Assembly: GCF_029960785.1 (NCBI RefSeq)
Contig: NZ_JASBQE010000018.1
Location: 62,001-126,000 of the forward strand
DNA from: Polyangium sp. 15x6
GTDB lineage: Bacteria; Myxococcota_A; Polyangia; Polyangiales; Polyangiaceae
Direction of reading: 5' to 3'
Length of the DNA stretch: 64,000 bases
The position numbers were made by a program, and so were the translations under genes. The notes below the pieces were generated by a model. It did no database searches. It was given only the letters and a program-made list of their open reading frames with translations, and was not told where the DNA came from. Shown here in pieces: positions 38,312 through 46,892 of the stretch (the first letter of the stretch is position 1; each line of letters opens with the position of its first letter).

Positions 38312-39501
38312 GCGTGCCCTCCGCTCGTCCGCGCGGGACCGCCCCGCGAAAGCCCGCGGCGCTCCTGGATCTCCTGCACCCGATCCTCGTCGACGGCGTC
38401 GAGCAGCGCGAGGAACCGGAGGATCCGGTCGGATCCGATGTTCCTGTCGCCGCGCGCCTCCTCGCCGAGGTTCGTCGCGACGACCACGCCGTCGCCGCGC
38501 TTGATGTGGGCCACGGCGCGCGAGGCCACCTCGCGGATGCGCTTCTCGAACTGCTGTGAGAACGCGTCACCCGAGCCTTTCGGCCGCACCACGTCGATCA
38601 CGAGCCGCACGTCGGGCCGCGTCTCGCGCGCCCGCTCGCGCAAGACCATCTGGCTCGTGATCGCGCTCTTCCGCCAGTAGATGTCGCGCGGATCGTCGCC
38701 CTCGCGCATCGGCCGGAGCGCGTACGTCTCGTCGCTCGTGCCACGCCCCGCGGTGCCCACGCCGCCGAGCGCGCGGCCCCGATCCTCGGGCGGCAAACGC
38801 ACCGGATCGACGGCCGGATAGATCACGAGCTCGCCGTCCGCCATGACCTCGCGCGATTTCTCGAACAGCCCGAAGGGGAAACGCGTCGCGATGCGGAAGC
38901 CCGTGTGCCGGTCGCGGCCTCGGCGCGCGGGCGTGCGCCGGTAGGCGGCCACCTGCGCGCTCGACGGGCTGATCTTCAGGAAGAAGCAGCGTTTGTCCGC
39001 GGGCTGCCCGGCGCGCAGATCCTCGACCTCGATCGCGTACGAGGGGATGCGCTTCTTGTGGTTGTAGACCTCGATCTCCACGAGGTGCGCACGACCCACC
39101 TGCGCCCGCGTCGGCAGCCTCCGCGTCACCGTCAGCGTCCGCAGCGACAGCTCGCTCATCACGCTCGACACGACCATCAGCGACAGGAGCATGCCGAGCA
39201 GCAGGTAGAGCAGATTGTTGCCCGTGTTGATCGCCGCGAAGCCCACGCCGAGCGTGATGCCCACGAAGTATTTTCCTTCGCGGGTGAACTTCAGCCGCCG
39301 CGGCATCTTGAAGCTGAAAAACGAGCGCCAGAGTCGCGTGAGCGCGTTCTCCGGGCGCGGCGCCGCCGGGGCGCCGGGCAGAGGCGCGAGCGGGTGCGGC
39401 ACGGGCAGCGGCGTCGCCTCCGGCCGCGTGACGCGGCTGTCCCGGGGCGGTTTGTCGCCTCGAACGGCGAGCGACTCGGCCTGCCTCCGGTCCGCCACCA
39501 T
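38308..39501 (-). CDS. DUF58 protein (MoxR partner)
   Basis: 397 residues from ATG 39501. After a Pro-rich N-terminal region, two adjacent hydrophobic segments (YFVGITLGVGFAAINTG and LLYLLLGMLLSLMVVSSVM, about 65-105) anchor it in the membrane. The DUF58 core follows, with the hallmark LRPMREGDDPRDIYWRKSA near 265-284 and a VWA-like tail (VRLVIDVVRP). DUF58 proteins work with MoxR ATPases. It lies 11 bases after the MoxR stop and overlaps the transglutaminase gene by 4 bases. Confidence 0.92.
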   Translation of the reverse strand: MVADRRQAESLAVRGDKPPRDSRVTRPEATPLPVPHPLAPLPGAPAAPRPENALTRLWRSFFSFKMPRRLKFTREGKYFVGITLGVGFAAINTGNNLLYLLLGMLLSLMVVSSVMSELSLRTLTVTRRLPTRAQVGRAHLVEIEVYNHKKRIPSYAIEVEDLRAGQPADKRCFFLKISPSSAQVAAYRRTPARRGRDRHTGFRIATRFPFGLFEKSREVMADGELVIYPAVDPVRLPPEDRGRALGGVGTAGRGTSDETYALRPMREGDDPRDIYWRKSAITSQMVLRERARETRPDVRLVIDVVRPKGSGDAFSQQFEKRIREVASRAVAHIKRGDGVVVATNLGEEARGDRNIGSDRILRFLALLDAVDEDRVQEIQERRGLSRGGPARTSGGHA

Positions 39502-39512
39502 GCGCGCCTCGC

Positions 39513-40502
39513 TCAGAGCGGGACCGGCACCCGCGCGACGATGTCCCGCACCGCGTTCTCGCACTCGTCGCGGCTCGGCATGTAGCCCTCGGCGTGCGCG
39601 GCGAGGCGGATCCGGTGCGCGAGCACGGGCACCGCGAGGTCGTGGACGTCGTCGGCGATGCAGTAGGTTCGCCCGTGCAGGACGGCGCGGCTGCGCGCGG
39701 CGCGGGCGAGGTTCATTCCGGCGCGGGGCGAGGCGCCGAGCGAGAGCGTCGGGCTCGCGCGCGTCGCCGACAGCACGGCTTGCAGGTACGTCGCGAGCGA
39801 AGCGTCGAGCTCCACCCGATCGACCTCGCGCTGCAGCGCGACGAGCGCCGACGGCTCGAGCACCTGCGGCACGGCCTTGATCCGGTCGCCGTCGCCGCCC
39901 TGGAGCAGGAGCCGCATCTCCACGTGCGGCGGCGGATAACCGAGCCGGATGCGCACCATGAACCGGTCGAGCTGCGACTCCGGCAGCGGGAACGTCCCTG
40001 CGAAGTCCTGCGGGTTTTGCGTGGCGAGCACGAAGAACGGGTCGGGCAGCGGCGTCGTCACGCCGTCGACCGACACCTGCCCTTCGTTCATCGCTTCGAG
40101 CATCGCCGACTGCGTCCGCGGGCTCGCGCGGTTGATCTCGTCGGCGAGCAGGATGTTCGCGAAGATCGGCCCTTGCCGGAACACGAACTGCCCCGTGCGT
40201 TGATCGAAGACGCTCACACCGAGCACGTCGCTCGGCAGGAGGTCGCTCGTGAACTGCACGCGCCGCAGCTCGCCGCCCACGGCCTTCGCGAGGGCGCGCG
40301 CCAGCGTCGTCTTGCCGACGCCGGGCACGTCCTCGATCAGCACATGGCCGCGCCCGAGCAGCGCGATGAGCGCGAGCTCCACGGCTTCGGGCTTTCCTTC
40401 GAGGGCCTGCTCCACCGCGGAGCGGAGCTCCTGGAGCACGGGCGTCGTTTCCCGCGCGATCGAGAGCGCCGACGTCATTGGGGCTGATGCTAGCACGATC
40501 AT
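39513..40502 (-). CDS. MoxR AAA+ ATPase
   Basis: 329 residues if started at ATG 40502, which has GAGG 8 bases upstream; ATG 40478 would give 321 residues but has no such site. AAA_3-type ATPase: Walker A DVPGVGKTT near 60-68, Walker B ILLADEINRASPRTQSAMLEAM near 118-139, sensor 1 VLATQNP near 160. MoxR members act as chaperones for membrane or secreted complexes. It is the first gene of the MoxR-DUF58-transglutaminase operon. It is distinct from the MoxR-type ATPase at 7715, which belongs to the SWIM/VWA cassette. Confidence 0.93.
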   Translation of the reverse strand: MIVLASAPMTSALSIARETTPVLQELRSAVEQALEGKPEAVELALIALLGRGHVLIEDVPGVGKTTLARALAKAVGGELRRVQFTSDLLPSDVLGVSVFDQRTGQFVFRQGPIFANILLADEINRASPRTQSAMLEAMNEGQVSVDGVTTPLPDPFFVLATQNPQDFAGTFPLPESQLDRFMVRIRLGYPPPHVEMRLLLQGGDGDRIKAVPQVLEPSALVALQREVDRVELDASLATYLQAVLSATRASPTLSLGASPRAGMNLARAARSRAVLHGRTYCIADDVHDLAVPVLAHRIRLAAHAEGYMPSRDECENAVRDIVARVPVPL

Positions 40503-40643
40503 CGGAGGCGCCTCGGGTAACCTCCTGATTTCTGGAGCGTGGGGTACCGGGGCGCCGATCCTTCCCGGCTCTCGGCCCCTGCCGCCCTTCCTTTCGGCGA
40601 GGCGTGTGGCCCGACCCCCGGGCCGCATGTATGCTCCGCCGTC

Positions 40644-41717
40644 GTGGCCGTCCCCGGTCCTTCTCGGGCCCCTTCGAACGATGACGACGAGCGTCGGAAC
40701 GCCTCCTCTGGAGAGCCTGACGCGCTCGCCTTGACCCCGTCTCCGGGCGGCGCTGCCCTGGAGTTACCCGGGGCGAGCGCGCCGCTCTCGGAGCCGACAC
40801 CGCTCATCCCGCCCTCCAAACAGGGCAGCGTCTTCTGGCGGATCCGCGGGATGATCCGCACGGTTCGGCCGAGCCAGTGGGTGAAGAACCTCTTCGTCCT
40901 GGCGCCGGTCGTCTTTGCCAAGCACCTCACGCACCCGTCGATCATCAAGAGCGCGATCGGCGCGTTCGGCGTGTTTTGCCTCCTCGCCGGCGCGGTCTAC
41001 ACGATGAACGACATCGTGGACGCGAAGGCCGACCGGGTGCATCCCGTGAAGCGCTTCCGGCCGATCGCGAGCGGCCAGGTCCCGGTCTCGCTCGCCAAGA
41101 CGATGGCGGTCGCGCTCGTCCTCACCGCGCTCGGCGGCGCGCTGCTCGGGCCGATCAAGTTCTTCATCGTCGCGGTCGCGTACTTCGCGCAGAACGTCGC
41201 TTACTCCTTCGGCCTGAAGAAGATCGCGTATGTCGACGTCGGCCTCATCGCCCTCGGCTTCGTGCTGCGCGTCCTCGCCGGCGGCTTCGCGACGAACACG
41301 CCGATCTCGGGCTTCATGGTCGGGTGCACCGCGCTCCTCGCGCTTTTCCTCGGCTTCGGCAAGCGCCGCCACGAGCTCGCCTCGGCGGCGAACGCCGGCA
41401 AGCAGCGCGCTGCGCTCGAGGCGTACTCGCCCCGCGCGCTCACCTTCGCGCTCGCGGCCACGGGCATCGCCACGATCGCGACTTACCTCGCGTACACGCT
41501 CGACCACGACACCCAGCGCTTCTTCCAGAACCCCTGGCTCTGGGCGACCACGATTCACCCGCTCTTCGGCGTCATCCGGTTCCTCCAGCTCGTCGTGAGC
41601 CGCCCCAAGGCCGAGAGCCCCACGCAGGAGATCCTGCGTGACGTCCCCTTCATGATGAACATCATGATCTGGGTCGCCGAGGTCGTGTTCATCGTCTACC
41701 GGCTGAGGCCCTCCTGA
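40644..41717 (+). CDS. UbiA-family prenyltransferase (decaprenyl-phosphate phosphoribosyltransferase-like)
   Basis: About 357 residues from GTG 40644 (weak start, no clear ribosome site). A 60-residue Pro/Ser-rich tail precedes the polytopic core. The UbiA Asp-rich motif is clear: MNDIVDAKADRVHPVKRFRPIASG near 127-150, in the form seen in the polyprenyl-phosphate phosphoribosyltransferases that make DPPR for arabinan synthesis. The second Asp-rich site reads DVG rather than the classic motif. About eight to nine membrane segments follow. It probably attaches a phosphoribosyl group to a polyprenyl phosphate, but other isoprenoid acceptors cannot be excluded. The neighbours are an overlapping CPBP protease gene and a divergent MoxR gene. 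Confidence 0.8.
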   Translation: MAVPGPSRAPSNDDDERRNASSGEPDALALTPSPGGAALELPGASAPLSEPTPLIPPSKQGSVFWRIRGMIRTVRPSQWVKNLFVLAPVVFAKHLTHPSIIKSAIGAFGVFCLLAGAVYTMNDIVDAKADRVHPVKRFRPIASGQVPVSLAKTMAVALVLTALGGALLGPIKFFIVAVAYFAQNVAYSFGLKKIAYVDVGLIALGFVLRVLAGGFATNTPISGFMVGCTALLALFLGFGKRRHELASAANAGKQRAALEAYSPRALTFALAATGIATIATYLAYTLDHDTQRFFQNPWLWATTIHPLFGVIRFLQLVVSRPKAESPTQEILRDVPFMMNIMIWVAEVVFIVYRLRPS

Positions 41718-42442
41718 TGGCGGACGAGGCGAAGGCGAAGGAAGAACCGGGGAAAGTCCCGGAGAAAAGCGACGCCTGGACCGACCTCGGCCTGACGCTC
41801 CCCATCTTTCTCCTCTACCACCTCGGCGTCGTCTTCCTCCCCGTTCGGAACGCCGCCGATCCCGTCACGGCCGAGCTCTCGGCCCTCGCGAAGAACAGCC
41901 TGCCCACGTACGCGGGGCTCACGGTCGCGATCGGCATCGCGTTCGTCGTGGTCCTCGCCGCCACGGGGCAGAAGCGCGCGCTCGAAGGGAAACGCTTCGC
42001 GCTCATCGCCCTCGAAGGCACGCTCTACGCGATCCTCATGCGGTTTGCCGCCTCGTACGTCGTCGGATCGCTCACGCTCGGCCCGAGCGTCGAGACGCGC
42101 GGCGTCTTCTCGGGCGTGGTCATGTCGATGGGCGCCGGCTTCTACGAGGAGATCGCCTTCCGCGCTGGGATCTTCGGCCTCGGCGCGCTCGTCGTGAAGG
42201 CGATCTTCGGCCCTGGGGTCCGGCGCCTCGTGTTCACGCTCCTCTGGGCCGGCGTCGCGGCGGTCGCGTTCTCGGCCTGGCATTACGTGGGTGCGCTCGG
42301 CGACTCCTTTGACGTCCAATCGTTCGTCTTCCGCGCCGTCTGCGGCTTGGTACTCACGGCGATCTACGTGTTCCGCGGCTTCGCGCCTGCGGTCTGGACG
42401 CACGCCCTCTACGACGTCTGGGCGATGGTGCTTCACGGATGA
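41717..42442 (+). CDS. CPBP-family intramembrane metalloprotease
   Basis: 241 residues. Six or so membrane segments with the CPBP/Abi motifs: EEIAFR (Glu144-Glu145), FSAWHYVG near 187-194, and HALYDVW near 229-235, which together form the metal site of Rce1-like proteases. In bacteria such proteins process peptides or prenylated substrates, often linked to bacteriocin immunity, but the substrate here is unknown. Its ATG overlaps the UbiA stop (TGATG) and its stop overlaps the next start (ATGA), so it is in a tight operon. Confidence 0.9.
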   Translation: MADEAKAKEEPGKVPEKSDAWTDLGLTLPIFLLYHLGVVFLPVRNAADPVTAELSALAKNSLPTYAGLTVAIGIAFVVVLAATGQKRALEGKRFALIALEGTLYAILMRFAASYVVGSLTLGPSVETRGVFSGVVMSMGAGFYEEIAFRAGIFGLGALVVKAIFGPGVRRLVFTLLWAGVAAVAFSAWHYVGALGDSFDVQSFVFRAVCGLVLTAIYVFRGFAPAVWTHALYDVWAMVLHG

Positions 42443-42687
42443 ATCGAACAGCCCGCTCGCTCGCCCTCTTTTCGAGCTTCCTCCTCGCGGCGTGTGTCGC
42501 CGGCACACCGGAGACCCCGGCGCGGGGTCAGGGCGCGCCTCCGCCCCTGCCGGAGATCAAGACGGCGCCGCCTGCGCCGGGCATGCTCTGGATCCCGGGC
42601 GCCTGGCACGACGACGGCGTCCAATACGTATGGATTCCAGGTCGGTGGGAGTCTCCGCGGCGCTCCACGCAAAACCCTGACGGGTAA
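42439..42687 (+). CDS. Small lipoprotein with WxPGxW repeats
   Basis: 82 residues. The signal ends in FLLAACVAG (lipobox LAAC). After a Pro-rich spacer come two copies of a W-x-P-G-x-W motif: WIPGAWHDDG and YVWIPGRW, a signature of the YXWGQH/BcpO-like lipoproteins where the motif often repeats. The start overlaps the CPBP gene stop as ATGA. Function is unknown; cell-wall or outer-membrane surface binding is a guess. The next gene begins 52 bases after the stop. Confidence 0.8.
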   Translation: MNRTARSLALFSSFLLAACVAGTPETPARGQGAPPPLPEIKTAPPAPGMLWIPGAWHDDGVQYVWIPGRWESPRRSTQNPDG

Positions 42688-42739
42688 CAGCGGTCACGAC
42701 GGGTTGCTTCACCACCGGCGCCGTGCTTTCTCCGCTCAT

Positions 42740-43867
42740 GTGACGCTCGCCGACGAGATCGCCGCCCTGCCGCAGGCCCTGCTCGCTCGCCTTCGGGCGC
42801 GGGGCTTCGATCCCGACCGTCTCACCGCCTGGGCCGCCATGATCGGCCAGGATCGCGACAAGCGAAATCGCCTCGCGGGCGAAGTTCTCCCGCCCGCCGA
42901 AGGGGACGTCGTCGACGCACCCGCGCCGGGCAGCCCCGACCATGCGCGCTTCGAGGCTCTCGGCCGCGAGGCGCTCGCGCGGGGCGAGGTCGCGCTTTGT
43001 GTGCTCGCGGGCGGCATGGCGACGCGCATGGGCGGCGTCGTCAAGGCGCTCGTCGAGGCTCTGCCTGGAAAGACATTCCTCGATCTCCGCCTCGCCGAGA
43101 TGGACGCCCTCGCGCGCGAGACGGGCGCGACCTGTCCGCTCTGGCTCATGACGAGCGAGGCCACCGAGGGCCCGATCCGCGCCGCGCTCGGCGCTCGCCT
43201 CGACAAGGGCGACGTCGCCACGTTCGAGCAGTTCGTCTCGCTCCGCCTCACGCACGACGGCAAGATCTTCCGGGACGAACATGGCGAGCCGAGCGTCTAC
43301 GCCACGGGCCACGGCGACCTGCCCGATGCGCTCCGCGCGAGCGGACTTCTCGATCGGTTCATCCAACGAGGCGGCAAGATCGTGTGGATCGCGAACCTCG
43401 ACAACCTCGGCGCCACCGTCGATCCGGCGATCCTCGGCTTGCACCTCGCGCACGGCGGCCCGCTGACCGTCGAGGTCGTGAACAAGGTCGGCAGCGACAA
43501 GGGCGGCGGCCCGATCCGCTGGAACGGAAAGAAGATCATCGCCGAGGAGATGCGCCTGCCGATCGGCTTCGATCCGGCGCAGATGCCCGTCTTCAGCACG
43601 AACACGTTCCTCGTATCGGCCGAGGCGCTCGCCTCGCTCGACCTCGCGTGGACGTACGTCGAGGTCGACAAGACGGTCGGCGAGGCGAAGGCGGTCCAGT
43701 TCGAGCGTATCGTCAACGAGATCACGACCGCGCTCGACCCGCAGTTCCTCCGCGTCCCGCGCGACGGGGCCGCGTCGCGCTTCTTGCCCGTGAAGGACGT
43801 ACCCGAGCTCGAGCGCCGCAGGCCCGAGATCGAGCAAGCGCTCCGGGCCCGAGGGATTCTTGCGTAG
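42740..43867 (+). CDS. UDP-sugar pyrophosphorylase (UDPGP family)
   Basis: 375 residues from GTG 42740. The nucleotide-binding loop LAGGMATRMGG near 89-99 matches the LAGGxGTRxG motif of UTP-hexose-1-phosphate uridylyltransferases. Further family segments are WLMTSEAT, VYATGHGDLPDAL, KIVWIANLDNLGATVDP and NTFLVSAEAL. The enzyme would form UDP-glucose or UDP-N-acetylglucosamine from UTP and a sugar phosphate, in the cytoplasm. Eukaryotic-style UGP/UAP proteins are longer; this one is the compact form. No good ribosome site precedes the GTG, so the start may be wrong by a few codons. Confidence 0.85.
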   Translation: MTLADEIAALPQALLARLRARGFDPDRLTAWAAMIGQDRDKRNRLAGEVLPPAEGDVVDAPAPGSPDHARFEALGREALARGEVALCVLAGGMATRMGGVVKALVEALPGKTFLDLRLAEMDALARETGATCPLWLMTSEATEGPIRAALGARLDKGDVATFEQFVSLRLTHDGKIFRDEHGEPSVYATGHGDLPDALRASGLLDRFIQRGGKIVWIANLDNLGATVDPAILGLHLAHGGPLTVEVVNKVGSDKGGGPIRWNGKKIIAEEMRLPIGFDPAQMPVFSTNTFLVSAEALASLDLAWTYVEVDKTVGEAKAVQFERIVNEITTALDPQFLRVPRDGAASRFLPVKDVPELERRRPEIEQALRARGILA

Positions 43868-43914
43868 GTAGAATTCGTTCAGACCCGTACGAACCGCGCA
43901 AGGGAGCCACGGAT

Positions 43915-44418
43915 TTGCACTTCGAGATCACGCACGAGTTCGACGTCCCCCTCGATGCCCTGGAGCTCGCCGTCCTCTCGCCTGACATCGGCTTGATGAT
44001 GGCCCCCTTCCTCGCCACCACGAGCGTCGCTTCGGTCGAGACGATCGAGCACGTGATCGCGAACGGCGAATTGCGACGCGTCCTTCGCTACCAGGCGAAC
44101 GCGCCGCTCGCGATGTTCCGCGGCTACGACGTCGCCCGCGAGGCGCTCTCCTGGGAAGAGCGCAGCGTCTATCGCCTCTCGGACCACGCGGCCTCTTGGT
44201 CCGTCTCCCCGCGCGAGCAATTCCGCAAGTATTTCAGCGCTTCCGGCACCTGCCGCCTCGAAGCGGCGCCCGAGGGACGCGCGCGAAGAACCGTCGAGGG
44301 CGACATCGAGATCAAGGCTGGCGTACTCTCCTCGCTCGCCGGCCGCATGGCCTTGGTCGAGATCCGCAAGATCTACGACGCCGAGGCCGAGACGTTGCGC
44401 CGCCTCTCGACCTTATGA
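43915..44418 (+). CDS. DUF2505-like START-domain protein
   Basis: 167 residues from TTG 43915, preceded by AAGGGAG at 9 bases. It begins LHFEITHEFDVPLDALELAVL, characteristic of DUF2505 proteins, which have a START/Bet v1-like fold for hydrophobic ligands. No signal peptide or membrane segment. It overlaps the start of the SppA-like gene (ATGA) and lies in the long plus-strand train. The role is unknown. Confidence 0.75.
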   Translation: MHFEITHEFDVPLDALELAVLSPDIGLMMAPFLATTSVASVETIEHVIANGELRRVLRYQANAPLAMFRGYDVAREALSWEERSVYRLSDHAASWSVSPREQFRKYFSASGTCRLEAAPEGRARRTVEGDIEIKAGVLSSLAGRMALVEIRKIYDAEAETLRRLSTL

Positions 44419-46892
44419 AGAAGCTCTCCGCCCTGGCCCTCGGGGGCCTCGCCCTCGCCGCGCTCACCACGTCCAGTGCTCCTCTCCACGCGCAGAGCGC
44501 GTACGTCCCCGCGCCGGGTCGCCCCGTCGCGGCCGGCGACGATGCGTCGAGCATTGCGGTAAACCCGGCGAACCTCGGGTTTTTGCCCGGCGCGGAGCTG
44601 CGCTGGACCATGGCGCAGGCCGGCGCGGGCGCGGGCACGACGAACGGGCATGCCTTCGATCTCGGCCTGCCGCTCCTCGGTTTGTCCACGGGCCTGCGCG
44701 TCGACTTGCTCGACGTCGGCACGACCGCCGGCGCATCGGCCTCGCAACGGTGGCTGCGCTGGGCGCTCGCGACGAACCTCAGCGACACGTTCTCGATCGG
44801 CACCACGTTCGGCTGGTCCTACGCCGAGCGGCGCGACCTCGACGAGCAGTTCGGCGTGACGACGGGCCTCACGATCCGCCCGTTCACCTGGCTCTCGGCC
44901 GCCGCCGTCGCGCGCGACTGGACCACGAACGCCGATCGCCGGTACGACGTGGGCCTCGCGCTTCGACCCTTCTGGGGCCGCCGTTATGCCGAGCTCGGCC
45001 TCGAAGCCTCGATCCATGAGCGCACCGGCGACGTCACGCCGCGCGCCACGCTCGGCCTCGACGTCCCGCGCGTCGGTCGCCTGCGCGGCGAAGTCTCCGT
45101 GCGTGACCTCGCCGCGAGCCCCGACGTCATGGCGATGGTCGGCCTCGACGTGAACCTCGCGATGCTCCAGGCCGGCGGCGGCGCGATCTTCGGCGGCGGC
45201 GACGTCGGCTACTACGCGACCGCCGCGGTGCGCAGCTACCGCGAGCCGGGTTTGCCCTCTCTCAGGCGCGTCGCGCGCATCCGCATCGACGCCACGCCCG
45301 GCGTCCGCAAGCACGTCCAGCTCCTCCGACGCCTCTGGCGGCTCGCCGAGGATCGCCACGTCGACGGCGTCGTCCTCCAGATCCGCGCCGAGCCCGCGAG
45401 CTCGCTCGCGCACGCCGAGGAGGTCGGCGACGCGATTCGCCTGCTCCGCGCGAGCGGCAAGAAGGTCCTTTGCCACCTCGAAGACGCGGGCGGCCGTTCG
45501 CTCCACGTCTGCTCGCAGGCCGATCGCATCGCCATGAATCCGGCCGGCGGCCTTCGCTTCGCGGGCCTCTCCTCGCAGTACATGTATTACGGCGGTGTCC
45601 TCGACAAACTCGGCGTCCGCGCCGACTTCGTCCGCGTCGCCGAGCACAAGCTCGCGGCCGAGCAGTTCACGCGCAAGGATTCCACCGAGATCGGGCGCCA
45701 GGACCACAAGGACCTCCTGATGCAGCTCGAAGGCATCTACATGCACGACGTCGGCGGCGGCCGGCGGATGCCGCTCTCCACGCTGCGCAAGACCATCGCG
45801 AAGGGACCTTTCATCGCGACCGAGGCGCGTAGTGGCGGCCTCGTCGACGTCCTCGCGTACGACGACGAGATCGACGAGGCCGTCGAGGAAATGATGGGCG
45901 GCCGCGCGCGCATCGTCGACGACGCCACGCCCTCGAATGCGCCCACCTGGTGGGGCACGCCTTCGAAGATCGCGGTCGTCTACCTCTCGGGCGACATGGT
46001 CGACGGCGAGAGCCAGACGATCCCGCTCGTCGGCATTCGCCTCGCCGGCTCGTACACCATCGCGAAGGCCCTCAAGCGCGCGCGCGAGGACGCGAGCGTC
46101 AAGGCCGTCGTCTTCCGCATCGAGACCGGCGGCGGCTCCTCCCTCGCGGCCGACGTCATCCTTCGCGAGGCGATCCTCACCGCGAAGGCCAAACCCTTCG
46201 TCGTCTCCATGGGCACGGCCGCGGCGAGCGGCGGCTACTACGCCTCCGTCGCGGGTGGCCCCATCTACGCGAACCGCGCCACGATCACCGGCTCGATCGG
46301 CATCTTCTACGGCAAGGTCGACCTCGTCGGCCTCCTCGGCAAGCTCGGCGTCGGCCTCGAACAGTTCCGCACGGCTCCCCGCGCCGACGCCGAGAGCCTC
46401 TATCGACCCTTCACCGAGGAAGAGCGTGCCGAGCTCGGCGTGAAGGTCAAACAGTTCTACGACCTCTTCATCGCGCGCGTCGCCGAGGGCCGCAAAATGA
46501 AGCCCGAGGACGTCGACGCCGTCGCGCGTGGCCGCGTCTGGACCGGCCAGCAGGCGCTCGAACGCAAGCTCGTCGATCACATCGGCGGCCTCCGCGAGGC
46601 GCTCGACGACGTCCGTGAACGCGCCGATCTCCCGCACGATGCGCCGCTCGTCGAGTTCCCCGAGGACGACGACAACCTCCTCATCGCGCTCGCCAAGCTC
46701 GCGGGCATCGCCTCGGTTTTCCCGCAAGCGGGCGCCGTGCCGATCGTCATTCCTCCGGCATTGCTCGACCTCGCGCGAGGCCTCGCGCCCTTCATGGTCT
46801 ACGACGGGACGAAGCCGCTCGCGCGCCTCGACCTCGTCGGCGACGTCTCCTTCGGCGGCGCTCCGGCGACCGTGGACGACGAGCTGCCGTGA
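44415..46892 (+). CDS. sppA: SppA-type signal peptide peptidase with beta-barrel-like N-terminus
   Basis: 825 residues. A Sec signal peptide (cleavage near PLHAQ) is followed by about 250 residues of alternating beta pattern with Gly/aromatic girdles (LRWTMAQAGAGAG, TTFGWSYAERR, GDVGYYATAAVRSYRE), like an outer-membrane barrel. A double protease-IV/SppA module follows. The serine nucleophile is S605 in MGTAAASGGYY and the general base is K412 in AEHKLAAEQF; the spacing of 193 residues is close to that in E. coli SppA (200). SppA degrades membrane-inserted peptides. A barrel fused to it would place the protease in the outer membrane or periplasm rather than the inner membrane. Confidence 0.85.
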   Translation: MKKLSALALGGLALAALTTSSAPLHAQSAYVPAPGRPVAAGDDASSIAVNPANLGFLPGAELRWTMAQAGAGAGTTNGHAFDLGLPLLGLSTGLRVDLLDVGTTAGASASQRWLRWALATNLSDTFSIGTTFGWSYAERRDLDEQFGVTTGLTIRPFTWLSAAAVARDWTTNADRRYDVGLALRPFWGRRYAELGLEASIHERTGDVTPRATLGLDVPRVGRLRGEVSVRDLAASPDVMAMVGLDVNLAMLQAGGGAIFGGGDVGYYATAAVRSYREPGLPSLRRVARIRIDATPGVRKHVQLLRRLWRLAEDRHVDGVVLQIRAEPASSLAHAEEVGDAIRLLRASGKKVLCHLEDAGGRSLHVCSQADRIAMNPAGGLRFAGLSSQYMYYGGVLDKLGVRADFVRVAEHKLAAEQFTRKDSTEIGRQDHKDLLMQLEGIYMHDVGGGRRMPLSTLRKTIAKGPFIATEARSGGLVDVLAYDDEIDEAVEEMMGGRARIVDDATPSNAPTWWGTPSKIAVVYLSGDMVDGESQTIPLVGIRLAGSYTIAKALKRAREDASVKAVVFRIETGGGSSLAADVILREAILTAKAKPFVVSMGTAAASGGYYASVAGGPIYANRATITGSIGIFYGKVDLVGLLGKLGVGLEQFRTAPRADAESLYRPFTEEERAELGVKVKQFYDLFIARVAEGRKMKPEDVDAVARGRVWTGQQALERKLVDHIGGLREALDDVRERADLPHDAPLVEFPEDDDNLLIALAKLAGIASVFPQAGAVPIVIPPALLDLARGLAPFMVYDGTKPLARLDLVGDVSFGGAPATVDDELP

